DNA from: Kaistella flava (ex Peng et al. 2021)
Lineage (GTDB): Bacteria > Bacteroidota > Bacteroidia > Flavobacteriales > Weeksellaceae
Length of the DNA: 64,000 bases
NCBI RefSeq assembly: GCF_015191005.1
Contig: NZ_CP040442.1
Location: 1,116,001-1,180,000 of the forward strand
Reading direction: 5' to 3'
A program made the position numbers and the translations under genes. Positions 63,835 to 64,000 of this stretch are shown here, piece by piece (the first letter of the stretch is position 1; every line of letters starts with the position of its first letter). Under the pieces are notes generated by a model. It saw nothing but the letters and a program-made list of their open reading frames with translations, did not search any database and had not been told where the DNA came from.

Positions 63835-64000
63835 AATAGGTTGCGATTAAATTGTTTGCTTTTATAAGATCATTTAGGAACCGAATAGGATTTATATAAT
63901 TTCCATTTTCAGTAACAGAAAAGTGTAAATGTGCTCCAGTAGAATTTCCAGAATTTCCACTTTTCGCGATGATAAATCCGGCTTTTACATATTCACCGAC
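63824..64000 (-). CDS. M23-family metallopeptidase, C-terminal part (runs off window)
   Basis: The open frame enters from the window edge and ends in TAA at 63824. GNSTGAHLHFSVTENGNYINPI contains the HxH of the LytM/M23 zinc site and the typical GxHLHF...NGxxxNP motif. These enzymes cleave peptidoglycan cross-links and help conjugation machinery cross the wall. The 5' part lies outside the window. Confidence 0.85.
   Translation of the reverse strand, partial: VGEYVKAGFIIAKSGNSGNSTGAHLHFSVTENGNYINPIRFLNDLIKANNLIATYYAN

Overview
The window is low-GC DNA from a Bacteroidota genome, most likely the Flavobacteriales family Weeksellaceae (Chryseobacterium/Kaistella-like). Support for this: three GLPGLI-family exported proteins, a TPR + AraC-type membrane regulator, ISAon1-type transposase genes, promoters of the Bacteroidota form (TTTG, about 20 nt, TAnnTTTG), and genes that largely lack Shine-Dalgarno boxes. 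This is a lineage judgement, not a species call.

1-25 kb: a DNA-processing and phage-defence block. A recB gene (preceded by the tail of a probable recC) opens the window. After it come a small hypothetical gene, a WYL-domain regulator divergent from a DUF2130 / small protein / vWA operon, a zinc-finger-like coiled-coil gene, and a complete type 1-like BREX operon on the minus strand. The BREX order is brxE-like, brxA, brxB, brxC, pglX, a DUF262-DUF1524 (GmrSD/BrxU-like) nuclease, pglZ, brxL. The last gene is unusual: the BrxL ATPase carries a C-terminal region resembling the eukaryotic MITD1 (MIT_C) domain and shows no visible Lon protease dyad.

25-32 kb: metabolic and hypothetical genes, then a cluster of small to medium cytosolic proteins. 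Five of these share an N-terminal I/L-x-x-P-F/Y signature. Two of the five are preceded by diverged copies of the same structured RNA-like element, with covarying stems and a potential pseudoknot. I do not recognise this RNA.

32-41 kb: a secreted endonuclease/exonuclease/phosphatase-fold protein, then a compact four-gene operon: secreted vWA protein, membrane lipoprotein, 926-aa tubulin/FtsZ-like GTPase, and a 1068-aa papain-like peptidase with two membrane segments. It looks like a coherent membrane-linked machine of unknown role.

41-49 kb: insertion-sequence debris. It holds a truncated transposase, a flavobacterial passenger gene flanked by IS-end-like inverted repeats, and an ISAon1-like IS with 21/23-matching terminal repeats but frame breaks. 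A HipBST-type tripartite toxin-antitoxin operon with three regularly spaced operator-like repeats follows, then a decayed fragment of a conjugative-element helicase.

49-60.7 kb: a cargo cluster that looks like an SDP/bacteriocin-style peptide system. It contains small exported peptides, an HTTM/SdpB-like membrane enzyme with an overlapping partner, a DCC thiol-disulfide oxidoreductase, three GLPGLI proteins and a TonB-receptor-like outer-membrane protein. A divergent TPR-AraC membrane regulator lies beside it. 60.8-64 kb: genes typical of Bacteroidota conjugative elements (RadC-like JAB protein, a possible DUF4099-type protein, M23 peptidase tail), so the peptide cluster probably sits in or next to an integrated, partly decayed element.
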